From: Ruixingdingia sedimenti
GTDB taxonomy: Bacteria > Pseudomonadota > Alphaproteobacteria > Rhodobacterales > Rhodobacteraceae
Assembly: GCF_031432425.1 (NCBI RefSeq)
Contig: NZ_JAVKPH010000022.1
Span: forward strand, 1 to 64,000
Length of the DNA stretch: 64,000 nt
Direction: 5' to 3'
Below are positions 51,458-60,459 of the stretch, piece by piece (position 1 is the first letter of the stretch; the number at the start of each line of letters is the position of its first letter). A model generated the notes under the pieces. That model was not told where the DNA came from. It did not search any database and worked only from the letters and a program-made list of their open reading frames with translations. A program made the translations under genes and the position numbers.

Positions 51458-52194
51458 TGCTGACGGGCCGCAACATTCTGGTGACGGGCGCCGCGCGCGG
51501 CCTTGGGGCCGAGATCGCCCGCGGCCTTTCCGCCCATGGCGCGGCCCTGATCCTCGCCGATATCGACGAGGACGCGGGCCGGGCGACGGCGCGGGCGCTC
51601 GGGGCGGAATTCGTCCCGGTGGACCTGGCCGAGCCCGGGTCGATCGCCGCGCTGGCGGATGCGGCGGGCCGGGCGGCGGGGGGCAGGCTGCACGGGCTGG
51701 TCAACAACGGCGCCGTCGCCACCGGCATCGGCGGCGTTCCCTTCGACGGGATCGAGATCGACAGCTGGGACCGGGTGATGCAGGTCAATGTCCGCGGCAC
51801 CTGGCTGATGACCCGCGCCGCGGCGCCGCTGTTGCGGGCCTCCGGTTCGGGGCGGGTGGTCAACATCGCCTCGGATACCGCGATCTGGGGGGCGCCGCGG
51901 CTTTTGTCCTATGTCGCCTCCAAGGGGGCGGTGATCGCCATGACCCGTTCGCTCGCCCGCGAGCTTGGCCCCGACCGGGTGGGGGTGACGGCGGTGGCGC
52001 CGGGCATCCTGACCACGCCCTCGACCGAATACGTCCCCGAGGCGCGGCACCGCCACTATGCCGAAGGCCGCGCCGTGCCCGGCCCCCAGACCCCGGCCGA
52101 GATCGTGGACACCATCGCCTTCCTGCTGACCGCGGGGGCGCTGACCCTCACGGGGCAGGTTCTGCCGGTCAACAACGGCTTCGTCTTTACCTGA
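51457..52194 (+). CDS. Short-chain dehydrogenase/reductase (classical SDR)
   Basis: This 245-residue SDR has the NAD(P) motif TGAARGLG, the NNG motif VNNGAVA, and the catalytic YVASK. The ATG overlaps the Rieske stop by one base. It may re-aromatise a cis-dihydrodiol or oxidise a pathway alcohol. The large frame that is open upstream overlaps the Rieske gene and is not real. Confidence 0.9.
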   Translation: MLTGRNILVTGAARGLGAEIARGLSAHGAALILADIDEDAGRATARALGAEFVPVDLAEPGSIAALADAAGRAAGGRLHGLVNNGAVATGIGGVPFDGIEIDSWDRVMQVNVRGTWLMTRAAAPLLRASGSGRVVNIASDTAIWGAPRLLSYVASKGAVIAMTRSLARELGPDRVGVTAVAPGILTTPSTEYVPEARHRHYAEGRAVPGPQTPAEIVDTIAFLLTAGALTLTGQVLPVNNGFVFT

Positions 52195-52202
52195 GGTCGC
52201 GC

Positions 52203-53036
52203 ATGTTCACCGCCCATATCTCCGCCGGTATCGACTACCGCGAGCGGCCCGGCAGCGGCCCGGCGCTGGTCCTGCTGCACGGCATCGGATCGAACGCCAC
52301 ATCCTTCGCGGGCCTCCTGCCGCTGTTGCCGGCGGACTGGCGCGTGCTGGCCTGGAACGCACCCGGCTATGGCGGATCGGCGCCGCTCGGTTCGGACTGG
52401 CCGCTGGCCGCCGATTATGCCGGGGCGCTGGCGGGGTGGCTCGACCGGCTCGGCCTCGGGCGGGTGGTGCTGGCGGGTCATTCGCTCGGCGCGCTGATGG
52501 CCGGGGCCTTCGCGCTGGCCCATCCGGGGCGGGTGGCGCGGCTGGTGCTCGCCTCGCCCGCGCTCGGCCACGGGATTGCGCCGGGTGCGCCGCTGCCGCC
52601 CGCGGCGCAGGGGCGGATCGACGATCTCGCGCGGCTCGGCCCCGCCGCCTTCGCCCGCGCCCGCGCCCCGGCGCTGATCTGCGGGGCGGCGGCGAACCCC
52701 GCGCTGGTCGCCGCGGTGGAAACGGGCATGGCCTGCGTCCGCAACCCCGGCTATGCGCAGGCGGTGCGCATGCTGGCCGCCGGCCGGCTGGTCGAGGACG
52801 CGGCCCGCCTTGCGGTGCCCACAGAGGTCGTCACCGGCGCCGAGGATGCCGTCACCCCGCCAGAGGGCGCGCGCCGCCTGCACGCCGCCATTCCGCCCGC
52901 CCACCGCGGGCCGCTGATCGAGGTGCCCGCCACGGGGCACGCGCTTTACACCCAGGCCCCCCTCGCCTTTGCCGAGGTGCTGGCCCGCCCTGCAACGCCG
53001 GACACCGGAACCGGGAAAAAGGAGCAAGCGACATGA
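52203..53036 (+). CDS. Alpha/beta-hydrolase
   Basis: This 277-residue hydrolase has the nucleophile elbow GHSLGALMAG, an acid in GAEDAVTPPEG and a histidine in ATGHALYTQAP; the oxyanion segment is LLHGIGS. It is of the meta-cleavage-product or enol-lactone hydrolase size class. In this operon it likely hydrolyses the ring-cleavage product of the VOC dioxygenase that follows. Start and stop overlap or lie close to both neighbours. Confidence 0.88.
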   Translation: MFTAHISAGIDYRERPGSGPALVLLHGIGSNATSFAGLLPLLPADWRVLAWNAPGYGGSAPLGSDWPLAADYAGALAGWLDRLGLGRVVLAGHSLGALMAGAFALAHPGRVARLVLASPALGHGIAPGAPLPPAAQGRIDDLARLGPAAFARARAPALICGAAANPALVAAVETGMACVRNPGYAQAVRMLAAGRLVEDAARLAVPTEVVTGAEDAVTPPEGARRLHAAIPPAHRGPLIEVPATGHALYTQAPLAFAEVLARPATPDTGTGKKEQAT

Positions 53037-53947
53037 CCGAGACCGTCCGTGTCGGATCGCTGCGCGGCATCATGATGCGCGGCCCCGGCGTCAGCGCCAC
53101 ACTGCCCTTCTACGAGGATATGTGGGGCCTCAGCCTGTCCCATGCCGAGGACGGCCTCGCGCTGTTGCGCGGCACGGGGACGGAACCCTTCCTCTACGGC
53201 CTCAAGGACGGCCCCGTGTTCGGCATCGAATATGTCCATTTCGCCATGCCCGACCGCGCCGCGATGGATGCGCTGCATGCCCAGATCATCGCCCGCGGCC
53301 ACCGGCCGGTTTCCGCTCCGGGGCCGTTCGACGACTGGGTGGGCGGCTACGGGTTCGAGATGCTCGACCCCGACGACCGCCGCCTGCGGTTCCGCACCGA
53401 GGGCCGCAGGGTCGAGGACCAGAACGATTGGGCCAAGCCCCGCAAGGTCAGCCATGTCGTGCTGAACACCCCCGATCTGGAGGGGGTGCAGAAGTTCTAC
53501 GAGGATGTCCTGGGGTTCCGCACCTCGGATTATTCGGCCGACCAGATGGTCTTTCTGCGCTGCAATTCCGACCACCATTCCATCGCGCTGGTGCGCGGCA
53601 ATTACCCTTCGGTCAACCATGTCGCCTTCGAGATGCCGACGCTGGACGAATTCATGCGCGGCATCGGCCGGATGCGGCAGAAGGGCCATGTCCCCACCTG
53701 GGGCCCCGGCCGCCACGGCCCCGGCAACAACCCCTTCGCCTATTTCGTCTCGCCCTCGGGTTTCGTGATCGAGTTCACGTCCGAATTGCAGCAGATCGAC
53801 GAGGCGACGCACGAACCGAAGGTCTGGTCGCGCACCGACCCCGAGGCGATGGACCGCTGGATGACGGCGGGCCCGCCCACCCCGGCGCAGCGCGCGGTGA
53901 TGCAGGGCCGGCCCGACCCGGGCTTTCCCGAACTGAGGGCGAAGTGA
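53033..53947 (+). CDS. VOC-superfamily extradiol-type ring-cleavage dioxygenase
   Basis: This 304-residue two-domain VOC protein starts at ATG 53033, overlapping the hydrolase stop, with AAAGGAG upstream. The C-terminal module carries a plausible iron triad: H141 in KVSHVVLNT, H196 in SVNHVAFE and E247 in GFVIEFTS. The size and two-module layout match type I extradiol dioxygenases such as catechol 2,3-dioxygenases. It would cleave a dihydroxylated ring made by the oxygenases in this operon. Confidence 0.82.
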   Translation: MTETVRVGSLRGIMMRGPGVSATLPFYEDMWGLSLSHAEDGLALLRGTGTEPFLYGLKDGPVFGIEYVHFAMPDRAAMDALHAQIIARGHRPVSAPGPFDDWVGGYGFEMLDPDDRRLRFRTEGRRVEDQNDWAKPRKVSHVVLNTPDLEGVQKFYEDVLGFRTSDYSADQMVFLRCNSDHHSIALVRGNYPSVNHVAFEMPTLDEFMRGIGRMRQKGHVPTWGPGRHGPGNNPFAYFVSPSGFVIEFTSELQQIDEATHEPKVWSRTDPEAMDRWMTAGPPTPAQRAVMQGRPDPGFPELRAK

Positions 53948-54735
53948 TGGACTACGGCTATCGGGGAAAGGTCGCGGTCGTCACCGGCGGTTCTTCCGGC
54001 ATCGGGCTGGCCACCGTGCGGTTGCTGCTGGACCAGGGGGCGAAGGTCGCCTTCTGCGCCCGCAACGAGGGGCGGTTGCAGGATGTGGCCCATCTGCTGA
54101 CCCGCGACCATGGCGAGGACCGGGTGTTCGCCCGCGCGCTGTCGGTGCTCGACCGCGATGCCGTGGGCGCCTTCGCCGCCGAGGTGGCGGCGCGGTTCGG
54201 CGGCTGCGACCTGCTGGTCAACAACGCGGGGCAGGGCCGGGTGTCCACCTTCGCGGATACCGGCGACGACGACTGGCGCGCGGAATACGACCTGAAGCTG
54301 TTCAGCCAGATCCATCCGATCCGCGCTTTCCTGCCGTCCCTGCGCCAAAGCCGCGGCGCCATCGTCGCCGTCAACTCGCTTCTCGCCTATCAGCCCGAAC
54401 CGCACATGGTCTGCACCTCTTCGGCGCGGGCGGGGGTGCAGAACCTGCTCAAGTCCCTGAGCGTCGAATTCGCGCCCGAGGTGCGGGTGAATTCGGTCCT
54501 GCTCGGCCTCGTGGAATCGGGCCAGTGGACCCGCCGCTTCGCCGAACGCGAGGACCAGAGCCAGAGCCGCGCCGAATGGTACGGCAACCTGGCGGCGAAG
54601 AAGGGCATTCCGCTCGGCCGTCTCGGCGACCCGGCAGAGGCCGCCGCCGCCATCGCCTTTCTCGGCTCCAGAGCCGCCAGCTACATCACCGGTGCCCAGC
54701 TCGACGTGTCGGGCGGCCTGGCCCGCCATATCTGA
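53947..54735 (+). CDS. SDR-family protein lacking the canonical Tyr-Lys pair
   Basis: This 262-residue Rossmann protein has a TGGSSGIG cofactor motif and NNAG, but the usual Y-x3-K is replaced. The aligned region reads HMVCTSSARAGVQN, giving Thr and Arg at the Tyr and Lys positions. The downstream LLGLVESGQWTRRF and GIPLGRLGDPAEAAAAIAFL are like a known subgroup of atypical SDRs. It may catalyse a different reaction or have a structural role. The ATG overlaps the VOC stop. Confidence 0.85.
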   Translation: MDYGYRGKVAVVTGGSSGIGLATVRLLLDQGAKVAFCARNEGRLQDVAHLLTRDHGEDRVFARALSVLDRDAVGAFAAEVAARFGGCDLLVNNAGQGRVSTFADTGDDDWRAEYDLKLFSQIHPIRAFLPSLRQSRGAIVAVNSLLAYQPEPHMVCTSSARAGVQNLLKSLSVEFAPEVRVNSVLLGLVESGQWTRRFAEREDQSQSRAEWYGNLAAKKGIPLGRLGDPAEAAAAIAFLGSRAASYITGAQLDVSGGLARHI

Positions 54736-54745
54736 GGGATCCCCC

Positions 54746-56428
54746 ATGCTTCTCGCCCCCATCGACGAGACCGAGACCGCCACCGAGACCGTCGGCGACT
54801 TCATCGCCCGCTACCTTGCGGAAATCGGCGTCAGGACGATCTTCGGCGTCATCTCGATCCACAACATGCCGATCCTCGACGCCGTGGCCCGGCAGGGCCG
54901 CATCCGCTTTGTCCCCGCGCGGGGCGAGGCGGGGGCGATGAACATGGCCGATGCCTATGCCCGCGTCACCGGGGGGCTCGGCGTCTGCATGACCTCGACC
55001 GGCACCGCCGCGGGCAATGCCGCGGGCGCCCAGGCCGAGGCACTGACCGCAGGTTCGCCCGTGCTGCACATCACCACCCAGGTGGATCTGGAATTCGCCG
55101 ACCGCGACCGCGCCGCCATCCACGACGTGCCCCGCCAGCCGGAAATGCTGCGCGGCGTGTCCAAGGCCGTGTTCCGCATGTGGGATGCGAACGGCGCCAT
55201 CGGCGCGCTGACCGCCGCCGTTTCGGCCGCGCTGTCCGCCCCGGCGGGGCCGGTCAGCCTGGAAATCCCGGTGGACGTGCAGCGCACGACCGCGCGCGGC
55301 GCGACACGCATCCATGCGCCCCGCCCGACCCGGCCGACCGCCCCCGATGCCGTCATCGACGAGATCGCCGAACTGGTCCGTCAGGCCCGCAGGCCGCTTT
55401 TGTGGCTGGGCGGGGGCGCGCGCGGCGCGGGGGCGGAGGCGGCCGAACTTCTGCGCCGGGGCTTCGGCGTCGTCACCTCGACCAACGGCCGCGCCATCGT
55501 GTCCGAGGAAGAGCCCGGCAACCTCGGCGCCTTCAACATGACGCCCGAGGCGGCGGAGCTTTACGCGACCTGCGATCTGATGATCGTCGCGGGGTCGCGC
55601 CTGCGCGGCAACGAGACGCGCAACAACCAGATGCCGTTGCCGCGCCGGCTGATCCAGATCGACGCCGATGCGGCGCAGGGCGGACGCAACTATCCGGTCG
55701 AGATCTTCGCCCATGGCGATGCCGCCGACAGCCTGCGCCGCCTGCTGGACCGGCTGCCCGCGCGGCTCGACACCGATCCGGACCTGCCCTTCGACATCGC
55801 CCGCACCCGGGTGCTGTCCGAGGGCCGGATGCGCGACCAGCTGGGCCCCTACGGCGCCGTGGCCGATGCGCTGGCCGAACGGGTCGCGGCGGGCCGCCAC
55901 CCCTGGGTGCGCGATGTGACGATCTCGAACTCGACCTTCGGCAACCGCTATGTCCGTATCGCGGAACCGCGCCATGGTGTGCATGCGCTCGGCGGCGGGA
56001 TCGGGCAGGGGGTGGCGATGGGCATCGGCGCGGCCTTGGGGGGCGAGGCCAAGGCGATCACGCTGCTCGGCGATGGCGGCACGATGCTGGGCCTGGCAGA
56101 GATGATCACCGCGGTGGATGAAAACGCTCCGGTCGTCTACGTGCTGATGAACGATCAGGCCTATGGCGTGATCCAGAACATCCAGGATGCGCAATACGAC
56201 AGCCGCCGGCATTATTCCAAGATCGCCGTCCCGGATTTCGCCGGTTTCTGCCGGTCCATCGGGATGCCCCATGCCGTGGTGCGCGATGTCGCGGATTTCC
56301 CGGCGGCGCTGGATGCGGCGCTGGCGGCCGCGGGGCCGCAGGTGGTCGAGGTGGACATGATCGCCATCGGCCCCTTCGCCCAGTCCTTTTCCGGCCCGCC
56401 CGCCGGGGCCGCGGGCAACAAGGTCTGA
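54746..56428 (+). CDS. Thiamine-diphosphate-dependent enzyme (acetolactate synthase / decarboxylase family)
   Basis: This 560-residue protein has three domains. The N-terminal catalytic Glu is in ARGEAGAMNMADAYAR, and the ThDP-binding GDG motif LLGDGGTMLGLAEM with its downstream Asn (YVLMNDQAYG) is C-terminal. The family includes 2-oxoacid decarboxylases, carboligases and acetolactate synthases. In this operon it probably decarboxylates a 2-oxo acid intermediate to an aldehyde for the aldehyde dehydrogenase that follows. ATG 54746 follows GAGGG. Confidence 0.88.
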   Translation: MLLAPIDETETATETVGDFIARYLAEIGVRTIFGVISIHNMPILDAVARQGRIRFVPARGEAGAMNMADAYARVTGGLGVCMTSTGTAAGNAAGAQAEALTAGSPVLHITTQVDLEFADRDRAAIHDVPRQPEMLRGVSKAVFRMWDANGAIGALTAAVSAALSAPAGPVSLEIPVDVQRTTARGATRIHAPRPTRPTAPDAVIDEIAELVRQARRPLLWLGGGARGAGAEAAELLRRGFGVVTSTNGRAIVSEEEPGNLGAFNMTPEAAELYATCDLMIVAGSRLRGNETRNNQMPLPRRLIQIDADAAQGGRNYPVEIFAHGDAADSLRRLLDRLPARLDTDPDLPFDIARTRVLSEGRMRDQLGPYGAVADALAERVAAGRHPWVRDVTISNSTFGNRYVRIAEPRHGVHALGGGIGQGVAMGIGAALGGEAKAITLLGDGGTMLGLAEMITAVDENAPVVYVLMNDQAYGVIQNIQDAQYDSRRHYSKIAVPDFAGFCRSIGMPHAVVRDVADFPAALDAALAAAGPQVVEVDMIAIGPFAQSFSGPPAGAAGNKV

Positions 56429-56432
56429 CGCC

Positions 56433-57251
56433 ATGCGCCTGGGTCTCATCGGTTTCGGCAATATCGCCACGGCGCTTCTGGATCTTCTGGCGCGGGGCGG
56501 GCCTCTGGACCATCTGGCGGTGCTGGTGCTGCCCGGGATGGAGGCGGACGCCCGCCGCCGGCTGGAGGGCGATCTGGCCGGCGCCGCCCGCAGCCATGCC
56601 GTCGTCACGGATGCGGCCGCCCTGCTGGCCGAACGGCCGGGCCTCGTGGTCGAATGCGCGGGCCATGCGGCGGCGCAGGCCCATGTGCCCGCGGTGCTGC
56701 GCGCGGGCGTCGATGTGATCCTCGTGTCCATCGGCGCGCTGGCCGATCCGGCGCTGGAGGCCGCGCTGCGCGCCGCGGCGGCCGAAGGGGGCGCGCGGCT
56801 GGTCCTGCCGGCGGGCGCGGTCGGCGCCATCGACCTTCTGTCGGCGCTCGGCGCGGGGGGCGGGGTGAAGGTGCGCTACCGCGGCGCGAAACCGCCCGCC
56901 GCCTGGGCCGGCACGCCGGCGGCCGGGATGCTCGACCTCGGCGCGCTGACCGAGGCGCGGGTGTTCTTCACCGGCACCGCGCGCGAAGCCGCGACCGCCT
57001 ATCCCAGGAACGCGAATGTCGCCGCCACGCTGGCGCTGGCGGGGGCGGGGTTCGAGGAAACGCAGGTCGAACTGGTCGCCGATCCGGCCGCGCCCGGCAA
57101 TGTGCACGAATACACCGTCGCCTCGCCGCTGGCCAACTACACGATCCGTATCGAGAACAGGCCGTCCGAGGGCAATGCCAAGACCTCGGCCACGACGATC
57201 TACAGCGTGCTGCGCGAAATCCGCAACCGCCTCGGCCCCGTCGCCATCTGA
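56433..57251 (+). CDS. L-aspartate dehydrogenase-like protein (DUF108/NadX family)
   Basis: This 272-residue protein has an N-terminal NAD motif IGFGNIA and the family C-terminal segments NVAATLALAG, GNVHEYTVAS and the Lys-Thr-Ser region GNAKTSATTIYSVLREI. Length matches aspartate dehydrogenase (about 265). The enzyme interconverts aspartate with oxaloacetate/iminosuccinate and ammonia. Its presence in an aromatic operon suggests that either nitrogen is released from the substrate or the protein acts on a different imino or oxo acid. Confidence 0.85.
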   Translation: MRLGLIGFGNIATALLDLLARGGPLDHLAVLVLPGMEADARRRLEGDLAGAARSHAVVTDAAALLAERPGLVVECAGHAAAQAHVPAVLRAGVDVILVSIGALADPALEAALRAAAAEGGARLVLPAGAVGAIDLLSALGAGGGVKVRYRGAKPPAAWAGTPAAGMLDLGALTEARVFFTGTAREAATAYPRNANVAATLALAGAGFEETQVELVADPAAPGNVHEYTVASPLANYTIRIENRPSEGNAKTSATTIYSVLREIRNRLGPVAI

Positions 57252-57260
57252 GGGAAAGCC

Positions 57261-58760
57261 ATGCTGCAACAAGCCATTTCCGACCTGCCAGAGGGCAAGC
57301 TGTTCATCGGCGGCGAATGGGAAACCGGCACCGGGGCCGCGATCACATCGGTCTTTCCGGCCGACGGGTCGGTGAACCGCGTGTTCGCCGGGGCGTCCGC
57401 GGCCGATGGCCTGCGCGCCATCGAACGCGCGCGGGCGGCGCAGGCCGATCCGGCCTGGCGCGGCCTGCGCGCGCATGAACGCGCCCGCCTGCTGGCCCGC
57501 ATCGCCGACGGGATCGAGGCGAACGCCGACCGCATCGCGCGCATCCAGACGCTCGACACCGGCAAGACGCTGCGGGAAACCCGGGCGCTGGCCGCCTCTG
57601 CCGCCGGAACCTTCCGCTATTTCGCCGCGGTGCTGGAAACCGCGGACGAGGCGTTGACGGTGCAGCGGGGCGAGGCGCTGACGGCCTCTGTCCACGAACC
57701 CCTGGGCCTTGTCGCGGCCATCACGCCCTGGAATTCGCCCATCGCCTCGGACGCGCAGAAGGTCGCGCCCGCGCTTGCAGCGGGCAATGCGGTGCTGTTG
57801 AAGCCCGCCTCCTGGTCGCCGCTGGTCAGCCTGGAACTGGCCCGTATCGTGGCCGCGGCGGGGCTGCCCAAGGGGCTGTTTTCGGTGCTGCCCGGCGCGG
57901 GGCGCGAGATCGGCAACCTGCTGGTCGAACATCCCGACATCGCCAAGGTCAGCTTTACCGGCGGCACCGAAACGGGGCGCGCGCTGGCGCGCAAGGCGGC
58001 GGAAAAGCTGATGCCGGTGTCGCTGGAACTGGGGGGCAAGTCGCCCACCATCGTATTCGACGACGCCGACATCGACCTTGCGGTGGCCGGGGTGCTTTAC
58101 GGCATCTTTTCGTCCAGCGGGCAAAGCTGCATCGCGGGATCGCGGCTGTTCGTGCAGCGCGGCATCCATGACGCCTTCGTCGCGCGCCTCGTCGCCGCGA
58201 CGGAACGGTTGCGCGTGGGCCATCCCTTCGACGATGCGACGCAGGTGGCGCCGCTGATCCATTTCGACCACCGCGATGCCGTCGCCGCCCATGTCGCCGC
58301 CGCCCGGGCAGAGGGGGCGTCCGTCCTGACCGGCGGACGCGCGCCCGGGGGCGGGCTCTACGACAGGGGCGCCTATTACCTGCCGACGATCCTTGCCGGG
58401 ATGGACAACACCGCCCGCATCTGCCGGGAGGAGGTGTTCGGCCCGGTCCTTGCCGTGCTGCCCTTCGAGGACGAGGCCGAGGTGATCGCCAAGGGCAACG
58501 ACAACGCCTATGGCCTGGCCTGCGGCATCTGGACCCGCGATTTCCCCCGGGCCTGGCGCGTGGGCCGGGCGCTGCGCACCGGCACCGTCTGGATCAACAC
58601 CTACAAGCAATTCTCGATCTCGACCCCCTTCGGCGGCGAAAAGGACAGCGGCATGGGCCGCGAAAAGGGCCGCGACGGGATCCGCGCCTATATGGCGCAG
58701 AAATCCGTCTACACCGATCTGTCCGGGCGGCCGCTGCCCTGGGCCGGGGGGGCGGTGTGA
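57261..58760 (+). CDS. NAD(P)-dependent aldehyde dehydrogenase
   Basis: This 499-residue aldehyde dehydrogenase carries the Glu in LELGGKSPTIVFDD, catalytic Cys in SGQSCIAGSRLF and conserved ITPWNSPIA. GAGGGAAAG precedes the ATG. It resembles the 2-hydroxymuconic or betaine aldehyde dehydrogenase group. In the pathway it would oxidise the aldehyde produced by ring cleavage or by the thiamine enzyme. Its stop overlaps the next gene. Confidence 0.92.
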   Translation: MLQQAISDLPEGKLFIGGEWETGTGAAITSVFPADGSVNRVFAGASAADGLRAIERARAAQADPAWRGLRAHERARLLARIADGIEANADRIARIQTLDTGKTLRETRALAASAAGTFRYFAAVLETADEALTVQRGEALTASVHEPLGLVAAITPWNSPIASDAQKVAPALAAGNAVLLKPASWSPLVSLELARIVAAAGLPKGLFSVLPGAGREIGNLLVEHPDIAKVSFTGGTETGRALARKAAEKLMPVSLELGGKSPTIVFDDADIDLAVAGVLYGIFSSSGQSCIAGSRLFVQRGIHDAFVARLVAATERLRVGHPFDDATQVAPLIHFDHRDAVAAHVAAARAEGASVLTGGRAPGGGLYDRGAYYLPTILAGMDNTARICREEVFGPVLAVLPFEDEAEVIAKGNDNAYGLACGIWTRDFPRAWRVGRALRTGTVWINTYKQFSISTPFGGEKDSGMGREKGRDGIRAYMAQKSVYTDLSGRPLPWAGGAV

Positions 58761-59995
58761 TGCCCGCCTCGGTCGCCATCGTGGGGGCGGGCCCCTCGGG
58801 CTGCTATCTGGCGCAGGCGCTGCTGAAGGCGCGGCCGGGGCTGAAGGTCGATCTGATCGACCGCCTGCCGGTGCCCTACGGTCTTGTCCGCTACGGCGTG
58901 GCCGCCGACCATCAGGGAACCAAGGCCATCACCCGCCAGTTCGAGCGGCTGTTCGAACGGCAGGGCGCGGGCTTCATCGGCAATCTGGCGGTGGGCGAGG
59001 ACATCGCGCTGGACGACCTGCGCGCGGCCTATGACGCCGTGGTGCTGGCCGCGGGCCTGTCGGCCGACCGCCGTCTGGGCATCCCCGGCGAGGGGCTGGC
59101 GGGCGTCGCCGGGGCGGGGGCTGTGACCCGCGCGCTCAACGAACATCCCGATGCGGCGCCGCTGCCGCCGCTTGGCCGGCATGTGATCGTCATGGGCAAC
59201 GGCAATGTCGCCATCGACCTGATCCGGCTGCTGGCCAAGGGCGCGGACGAACTGGCGGGCACCGATCTCGGCCCCGGGCCGACCGCCTGGCTGACCGCGG
59301 CGCCGGTGGAAACGATCACCATCGTCGGCCGGTCGGCGGCGGCGCAGGCCAGGTTCGACCCGGTGATGGTGAAGGAACTGCACCGCCTGTCCCATGCCGC
59401 GATCCGGGTGGAAAACCCCGGCACCGCCGCGGATGCAGAGGGGCAGAAGCGGCTGGACGCGCTCGCCGCCATCGACGGCACCGGGCAGGGGCCGCGGCGG
59501 ATCGTCTTCCGCTTCGGCCTGACGCCGGTGGCGCTGGAGGGCGAAGGGGGCCGCATCGCCGCCGTGCGGTTCCGCGATGGCGCGGGGGCCGAGGTGACGC
59601 TGCCCTGCGACACCTTCCTGACCGCGATCGGCTTCGACGGTTGCGCGAACCTGTCGCGCGATGCGCTGCTGGCCGCGGCGCCCGACCGCGCGGCGGGGGT
59701 GCTGGGTCCCGGGCTTTACGCGACCGGCTGGTTCCGGCGCGGCCCGCGCGGCACCATCCCCGACAACCGCGCCGACGCGCAGGCGCTGGCCGCCCGCATC
59801 CTTGCCGATCTGGGCGACGGCGACGGCGGCAGGCCGGGGCTCGGCCCCGCCGCCGGCCGTGTGGATCACGCGGGCTGGATGCGCATCGACGCGGCGGAAA
59901 TCGCCCGCGCCCCCGCCGACCGCTGCCGCCGCAAGGTGGCCGACCGCCAGGAGATGCTGACCCTGGCCCTGCAAACCGAGGAGAACGCCGGATGA
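58760..59995 (+). CDS. Ferredoxin/flavodoxin-NADP reductase (adrenodoxin reductase type)
   Basis: This 411-residue flavoprotein has the N-terminal FAD motif VGAGPSGCYLAQAL and PYGLVRYGVAADHQGTK. The NADP domain has VMGNGNVAIDLIRLLA and the C-terminal GWFRRGPRGTIPDNRADA, as in FprA/adrenodoxin reductases. It transfers electrons from NADPH to a small redox protein. The next gene, a flavodoxin, overlaps its stop and is the obvious partner; the pair probably feeds the Rieske oxygenase at 50414. Confidence 0.9.
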   Translation: MPASVAIVGAGPSGCYLAQALLKARPGLKVDLIDRLPVPYGLVRYGVAADHQGTKAITRQFERLFERQGAGFIGNLAVGEDIALDDLRAAYDAVVLAAGLSADRRLGIPGEGLAGVAGAGAVTRALNEHPDAAPLPPLGRHVIVMGNGNVAIDLIRLLAKGADELAGTDLGPGPTAWLTAAPVETITIVGRSAAAQARFDPVMVKELHRLSHAAIRVENPGTAADAEGQKRLDALAAIDGTGQGPRRIVFRFGLTPVALEGEGGRIAAVRFRDGAGAEVTLPCDTFLTAIGFDGCANLSRDALLAAAPDRAAGVLGPGLYATGWFRRGPRGTIPDNRADAQALAARILADLGDGDGGRPGLGPAAGRVDHAGWMRIDAAEIARAPADRCRRKVADRQEMLTLALQTEENAG

Positions 59996-60459
59996 ACATC
60001 ACCGTCCTTTACGGAACCGAAACCGGCAATGCCGAGATGCTGGCCGAGGATGTCGTGGCCCATCTGGGCGCCGGCCATGACGTCGCCTGCACCAACCTGT
60101 CGGATTTCGCCCCCGGCGACTTTACGCCGGACCGGTTCTATCTGGTCATCTGCTCGACCTATGGCGACGGCGAACTGCCGGCCTCGGCCAAGCCCTTCGC
60201 CGCGGCGATGGAGGCGGAAAGGCCCGATCTTTCGGGCATCCATTTCGCCATCTTCGGTCTGGGCGATACCGAATACGACACGACCCACAACTTCGGCAGC
60301 CGGATCATCGCCGACCTTCTGACCGGGCAGGGCGCCACGCAGGTCGGCCCCCGCGTCACGCATGACGCCTCGGGCAGCGAGATGGCCGAGGATCTGGCGA
60401 TGGACTGGGCCGATGCCGCGGTCGCGCTGGCGCGGGACCGGATCGGGGAGGCGGCGTGA
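59992..60459 (+). CDS. Flavodoxin (MioC-like short-chain form)
   Basis: This 155-residue FMN protein has the phosphate-binding loop LYGTETGNAEML, the STYGDGELP loop and FGLGDTEYDTTHNFGS, as in MioC and the flavodoxin modules of diflavin reductases. The ATG overlaps the reductase stop (ATGA). Co-translation with an FprA-type reductase makes an electron-carrier role very likely; the acceptor is inferred to be the Rieske enzyme. Confidence 0.92.
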   Translation: MNITVLYGTETGNAEMLAEDVVAHLGAGHDVACTNLSDFAPGDFTPDRFYLVICSTYGDGELPASAKPFAAAMEAERPDLSGIHFAIFGLGDTEYDTTHNFGSRIIADLLTGQGATQVGPRVTHDASGSEMAEDLAMDWADAAVALARDRIGEAA

